Below, piece after piece: positions 60,119 through 64,000 of a stretch of 64,000 nucleotides of DNA. The stretch covers positions 4,962,109 through 5,026,108 of the forward strand of contig JAJEKV010000004.1 of the NCBI GenBank assembly GCA_021234155.1. Direction: 5' to 3'. Each line of letters opens with the position of its first letter. Position 1 is the stretch's first letter. The notes beneath the pieces are model-generated. The model searched no databases. It saw only the letters and a list, made by a program, of their open reading frames with translations, and was not told the DNA's origin. Position numbers and translations under genes: made by a program. This DNA is from Isoetes taiwanensis. Lineage: Eukaryota; Streptophyta; Lycopodiopsida; Isoetales; Isoetaceae.

Positions 60119-60734
60119 TCATGGAGGGACTAGTCCTTTCTTTGTCAAATAACTCTCAAGATAGAGATCCATCTCCTTAGTCCGATCTAGTTCTGGATGC
60201 ATTTGGACAACATCTGATACTGTTTTACCAGCAGCCAAGCCATTCATGATGGACATGAATAGTACTAAAAACTCATCTTTTGAGTAATCTAGTGGAGAAC
60301 CTTGATTATAAAAGCACTTAAGAGCATCATCATCTACTATTATGATGTTCTCTTTCTTTTGGATGCCAAGCTGATCCATCATAGTACCAAGATGTTTAAT
60401 GAAGACCGGTTTGCTATCCGGATCTCTTGGATGTGGAAACTTTATACACTTAGTTTGGTCCCAAATCGTCACAAAGTCTCGATTCATTCCTGGTAACACC
60501 ATAAGAACTTCATCAATATTTCTGCATTCCATTGAGGACCAGATGGCAATTTGAAACAATCTGAACGCCTCATTCATCATATCTTCTAAGTGTGGGCGAG
60601 GATAGATCCACTTAGTATTCGATTATAGAGGGACTTGTTTGAAGTCATCCCTGTTAATAATTTTCTTAGGAAACCTTTTACACAGGACACCATTCAGATC
60701 GAAGACAATGATTTTGTCACAAGCAGGTGGAGCC
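60119..60734 (-). CDS. FCP1/HAD-phosphatase-like domain, last exon of a broken multi-exon gene
   Basis: The last exon of the minus-strand gene encodes KIIVFDLNGVLCKRF (HAD motif I, D-x-x-G, with Asn-Gly in place of the usual Asp-Gly), then LFQIAIWSSMECRNIDEVL, FVTIWDQTKC, KPVFIKHLGTM and NIIIVDDDALKCF (the DD motif). Their order matches FCP1/CTD small-phosphatase-like (NIF) domains, which dephosphorylate Ser or Tyr on protein substrates. The exon starts after an AG at 60735-60736 and joins smoothly to the previous exon, which ends at 60844. One in-frame TAA interrupts it near 60630, so this copy is probably damaged. It ends SYLTKKGLVPP at a stop at 60119-60121. Confidence 0.6.
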
Positions 60735-60843
60735 CTGAACCATGGAAAACAAAGAGTTAGCCATACAAAAATTGTCTGCAATACACGCCAAGTGCATTTT
60801 GTCCGTCAGAAGTATTCTACATATCGCGCCTGGCGTGAATTAC

Positions 60844-61850
60844 CTTTCATCATCTCAGAGACTTTGTGGTCATCCCCAGCAGTCGTAGCGTCTACTTCAC
60901 TCCCCGGGTGCTTACTGCCAGAAGCATCAACTCCACGGTTTAGTTCAGACACGTTCTCTTCTATGAAAGCTACCTTAGGGTTTTGATTCCTAACCTCAGT
61001 GGTTGAATCTGAACTTGCATTGTCATCTTGGCTTGTATCAGGAACTACCGTAGTCGTACCCCCAAGTGTAACATTACCAGTTGGAATATTACCAAGCATA
61101 GACTCCATATTTTTCTCCATGATCTCATGTTCCTGCGCTAGCATTGCGGCCTTCTCCTCGAAGGTTGCATTGCTTTTTGAACATTCTGGAGTTGTTCTTG
61201 GAGGCAGTTGTGAAATAGTAATCTGCTTCTTCCCTTTGTAAGGTACCAAAGCCAACGAGTTTATATCTTTGACAGGACCCCAATCAGCCGTGGCTAGTAC
61301 CTTTTCGAAAAACACTTCAAGGAAATCCCTGGACTGGTCATCGTTGACGAAACTTAGACATCTTCTTGATGTCTTCAGGGCTTCTCTACCAATGTACCCT
61401 CCAACATGAAGTTCACAGCAAGTGGTATCAAGTGGTGCAAAAGCCTCAACAAGATAGCTTTCCCCGATTGATTGCAAACCCATGTTTATTCAAGGGCCCC
61501 TTTTTGTCAGCAATTCCAAAGTGATATCTTTCCGGTAAAGGTCAGGAACATCAAATTCCTGGCATTCATTCGCTTCATCCTCATCATCTGCTTTGTAGAA
61601 GACATTTGAAGCTGGGTTTATCCAAAAGAAAACACTGCCATGCACCTTTATCTGATGCCCCTTTGCTCTTAGCTACCTCATAGTCATCATCTGGCACAAG
61701 GGATATCATTATGAAGATTATACAGGCGTTTTTAGACTGCATCCTCGAATCGGTATCCTTTGTCTCAAAGAGAAGAGAACCTTCCCTAACGACCTTTAGG
61801 CATTCCAAGTCGTATGAAGCCACCAAAGCATGCATATGAGATTCTCCTGG
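60844..61850 (-). pseudogene. Middle part of the same gene, methyltransferase-like fold possible
   Basis: Pieces in changing frames include PPPGESHMHALVASYDLECL, KADDEDEANECQEFDVPDLY, then ELHVGGYIGREALKTSRRCL followed by SFVNDDQSRDFLEVFFEKVL. The last segment has the spacing of a methyltransferase nucleotide-binding loop followed by an acidic residue and an A-type helix (compare the D-x-F-x-G...R...E pattern of DNA N6/N4 methyltransferases). The glycines differ and no clear D/N-PP-Y/W motif is present. A Ser/Asn-rich low-complexity linker (61440-60860) leads to the FCP1-like exon. The assignment is tentative. Confidence 0.35.
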
Positions 61851-62830
61851 GGGGGGCATATGATGACAATAGTAAAGAACTTCTCAGTTGTTAAGCCTAT
61901 GCAGCTAGTAAAAAAACGGCTGTACTCTTGTTGAGTCATCCCCTTCTCTCCTTTTGCAGTCCTACTATCCAATACAAACAGAGAAATATTACGAGGGCCT
62001 ATATAGCCAATAGAGACCAGGTATTGGAGTGCAGGTAAGTCACCACCAACATCTTTCAGGATGGCAACCTTTCTTTTCAGCTCAGCCATCACCTTATCTG
62101 ATAGTTTTCATAGTATGCTGTTGGTTCTTTGATTTCCTGTTTTGCAGAGAGTCCTTGGACCAAAAGACGTTTTTCTTGATGTCATCAGCAGATACGCCAT
62201 ACTTGTCTAGCAGGCTGAGTTCAGACAATGTTACATCACCAAATAGCTTCTGAAGTTCTTGACCAACTATTACCTTCATAACTCGCATGTCCTTTATATG
62301 AGTGCAACAATCAACGAAGGACATTTTGTTCTTAACTGAAGAAGCCTTCTTGTACAGAACTTCTTTGTTTATGCATTGATCTAACAGCCAAATGACTTCA
62401 TCATCTTGAAGGCCCTGTACTTTTCCCATCTCGCTGGTCTTTAAATTAATTATTGAAGTATCTTGAGGAGGCACTCTTCCCATTGCATCTGGCAGCTGCT
62501 TCTGAACATAAGCATCCAGAACTCGTTCCACTTCGCCCAGTCTTCGTCCTTAGCGAAGATGATACTGTAGGCATCTGTGGGGCCTTTGGAAGATGCTTCA
62601 GACGTCTTCCCTGCTTCCTCCCCATTTTTTTTTCCTGTCTTTTTGGGCCTTGGTTTTTTTTTATCTTGGATGATAGTCTGGGTCAAGGTCTTTTCCAATG
62701 CCTTATACTCCTCAGACTTCGTGCCTGATCTTCTATATTCTATCCATTGCTGGCGGGCATGACGGAGTTGTTCCACATAAGGGCTACACGAATAAGAAAA
62801 ACATATCAGCCAAAACATGCAGGGCATACA
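61800..62830 (-). pseudogene. Central coiled region of the same gene
   Basis: Minus-strand frames carry a helical, charged protein: LRHARQQWIEYRRSGTKSEE, a Lys-rich stretch near 62640, LPDAMGRVPPQDTSIINLKT, LLDQCINKEVLYKKASSVKN, ELQKLFGDVTLSELSLLDKY, then MAELKRKVAILKDVGGDLPA and SIGYIGPRNISLFVLDSRT. Two or more one-base frame changes occur (near 62530 and 62093). I do not recognise a family. Confidence 0.4.
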
Positions 62831-62904
62831 AAAATAAACCGCTTTTTAGATCAAGCCAACATGATAATCAGGAAAGGACAAAGCCAGGCGTGTCCAAAAC
62901 GTTT

Positions 62905-63220
62905 CTGGCGTGTACTCATGCTGCCAATTCGCGCCAGGCGCGAATTGCCAGCTGAATACATGCCAGAAGGGCAGTATATGCGTGTACTCATGTTCGCAGT
63001 ATGAATACGAGCCCAACGCGAACTGGCAATATACTGCCTGACCAAAATGCTGGCACGAATTGCCAGCTGAATACACGCTAGAAATGTTCTGTTCATGCAA
63101 AAGATTGCCATTTCGTGCCAGGCGCGAATTGGGAATCTACTGCATGCCTAATTTGCTTCTGGCGTGTATTCATTCTAACAATTCGTGCCAGACGCGAACT
63201 GTTAGCATGAATACATGCCT
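62905..63220. repeat. Foldback repeats in an intron of the minus-strand gene
   Basis: A 62-nt hairpin at 62905-62966 pairs CTGGCGTGTACTCA with TGAATACATGCCAG and GCCAATTCGCGCC with GGCGCGAATTGCC. A second at 63159-63219 has CTGGCGTGTATTCAT pairing with ATGAATACATGCC. Related half-copies lie between, and another near 60785-60845. The common unit is around AATTCGCGCCAGGCGCGAAT. Confidence 0.85.
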
Positions 63221-63267
63221 GACTTAGTCTACTACTGTTATTCCTACTTGATATATCTAAATAACAC

Positions 63268-63831
63268 CTAATATACTAACCTTTTATAAAGGAAGACTTC
63301 GCCCATTTCGTACAATGTTGCACTAATCTCTGCGAGGTCCTCTGCAGGGGTATGGGGGCTTAGAAATCGACATCTCCTGTGGTTGTAATGAAGCAGATAC
63401 ATGATTTGTCCTGTTTGCTTAGCCTGGTTGGATAGGAATCGTTGTGCTTCAATAAATGCTGCTCCACTGTAAGCTCCTCCAGCATTGTCCACTGGAGTGG
63501 AGCATCCTTTTTCCTATCCCAAGGAAGCACGTCTGCTGCCATAGGGACTTGAACTGGATTCCTCACCATCGCCCTCAAGATTTCTCTTGCATGCTCAGGG
63601 TCATACCTCCTGCTAATAAATATTGACTTATGTGATCTCACCAGACGGTCAACATGGATGGGATGTATAAAATATTGACCAAGTAGGTAGTTGTCTGCAT
63701 TCTGGGTGCGATTTTTTTTCGGACTCATTTTCTGCCAGCATGCCATCAACTGTTACAGCTGGGATGTCCTTTCCTAAGTCCAGCAATCTTCGTACATTCC
63801 TGATATCATTTCGATGCTTCAACTCTTCCAT
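63268..63831 (-). pseudogene. 5' part of the same gene, ParB/sulfiredoxin-like N-terminal segment possible
   Basis: The minus strand begins MEELKHRNDIRNVRRLLDLG, DIPAVTVDGMLAENESEK. The frame then slips in an A8 run at about 63711-63718 to NADNYLLGQYFIHPIHVDRL, SHKSIFISRRYDPEHAREIL and NPVQVPMAADVLPWD. It slips again to GGAYSGAAFIEAQRFLSNQA and HNHRRCRFLSPHTPAEDLAE. The order (a V.RL..S...F..R...PEHA..I...M..NP.QVP...DVLP pattern) faintly recalls ParB/sulfiredoxin-like domains, which occur fused to DNA methyltransferases in mobile elements. This is weak. The frame slips suggest a pseudogene or sequence errors. Confidence 0.35.
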
Positions 63832-63874
63832 GTAGTAACTTGGAGAAGGTCCTCACAAAGCTCTCCTCACTGCA

Positions 63875-64000
63875 GACACCCTTTTTTTTTTTTTTTTTTT
63901 TTTTTTTTGAAGGTAAGAACTTTTTGTATTGATCAGATTGGAAGAATTACAATACAAAGATCCCTCATGGATCAAATATAAATTAAGCATATAGGATCCC
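63875..64000 (-). mobile_element. Poly(A) 3' end of a retroposon, minus orientation, cut by the window
   Basis: A run of about 27 Ts (63882-63908) is followed by GAAGGTAAGAACTTTTTGTA, then GATCAGATTGGAAGAATTAC and ACAAAGATCCCTCATGGATC. The block resembles 18397-18560. Read on the minus strand it is a 3' end with a poly(A) tail, inserted near the 5' end of the minus-strand gene. Confidence 0.55.

Overview
The window comes from a land-plant nuclear genome. The one well-preserved host gene is a plant-type cytosolic glucose-6-phosphate isomerase with 23 short exons (50548-54426). Fragments of a PPR gene and of a SWR1/PIE1-type remodeler are also present. Most of the rest is repeats: chromodomain-bearing Ty3/gypsy LTR retrotransposons, a LINE piece, foldback elements, minisatellites and a long CTAT microsatellite. 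I cannot name the species. A non-seed plant such as a fern is a guess, not a result. All comparisons were made by eye, with no alignment or database search.

The main discovery is a family of Ty3/gypsy elements with two extra genes between the 5' LTR and gag. The best copy, element 1 (19206-32639, + strand), is flanked by the 5-bp duplication ATGAG. Its order is 5' LTR, tRNA-iMet primer site, two nested hairpins, a histone H3-like gene, three more hairpins, an unknown gene (called ORF-X here), gag-protease, RT-RNase H-integrase, chromodomain, polypurine tract, 3' LTR. The H3-like gene starts exactly like histone H3 (M-ARTKQTAR), continues through a long charged coil, and ends in a histone fold that aligns with H3 without gaps over about 87 residues. 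It has a one-base frame break in the middle, and ORF-X and pol are also broken, so this copy is probably dead.

Three other, more decayed copies share parts of this plan. Element 2 (1-4255, - strand, cut by the window edge) keeps an H3-tail start with one change (MACTKQTAR), three nested hairpins of different sequence in the same relative places, and traces of ORF-X. Element 3 (4256-about 6610, - strand) keeps ORF-X and two hairpins. Element 4 (about 38290-46705, + strand) keeps an RTKQ relic, a similar charged coil, two hairpins, ORF-X traces, a damaged pol, a good chromodomain and its 3' LTR. A solo LTR of the same superfamily (57984-59476) has a perfect GAGCC duplication.

Layout: 1-6610 nested minus-strand LTR elements; 6660-7340 PPR relic; 7350-19200 mostly unannotated AT-rich DNA with a LINE fragment and minisatellites; 19206-32639 element 1; 33012-33946 SWR1/PIE1-like fragment; 33950-38280 intergenic with a Helitron-like end; 38290-46705 element 4; 46706-50547 intergenic with the microsatellite; 50548-54426 glucose-6-phosphate isomerase; 54776-54905 a 130-nt near-perfect hairpin; 55900-57980 old repeats; 57984-59476 solo LTR; 60119-63831 (- strand) a broken multi-exon gene with a C-terminal FCP1/HAD-phosphatase-like domain and foldback repeats in an intron.
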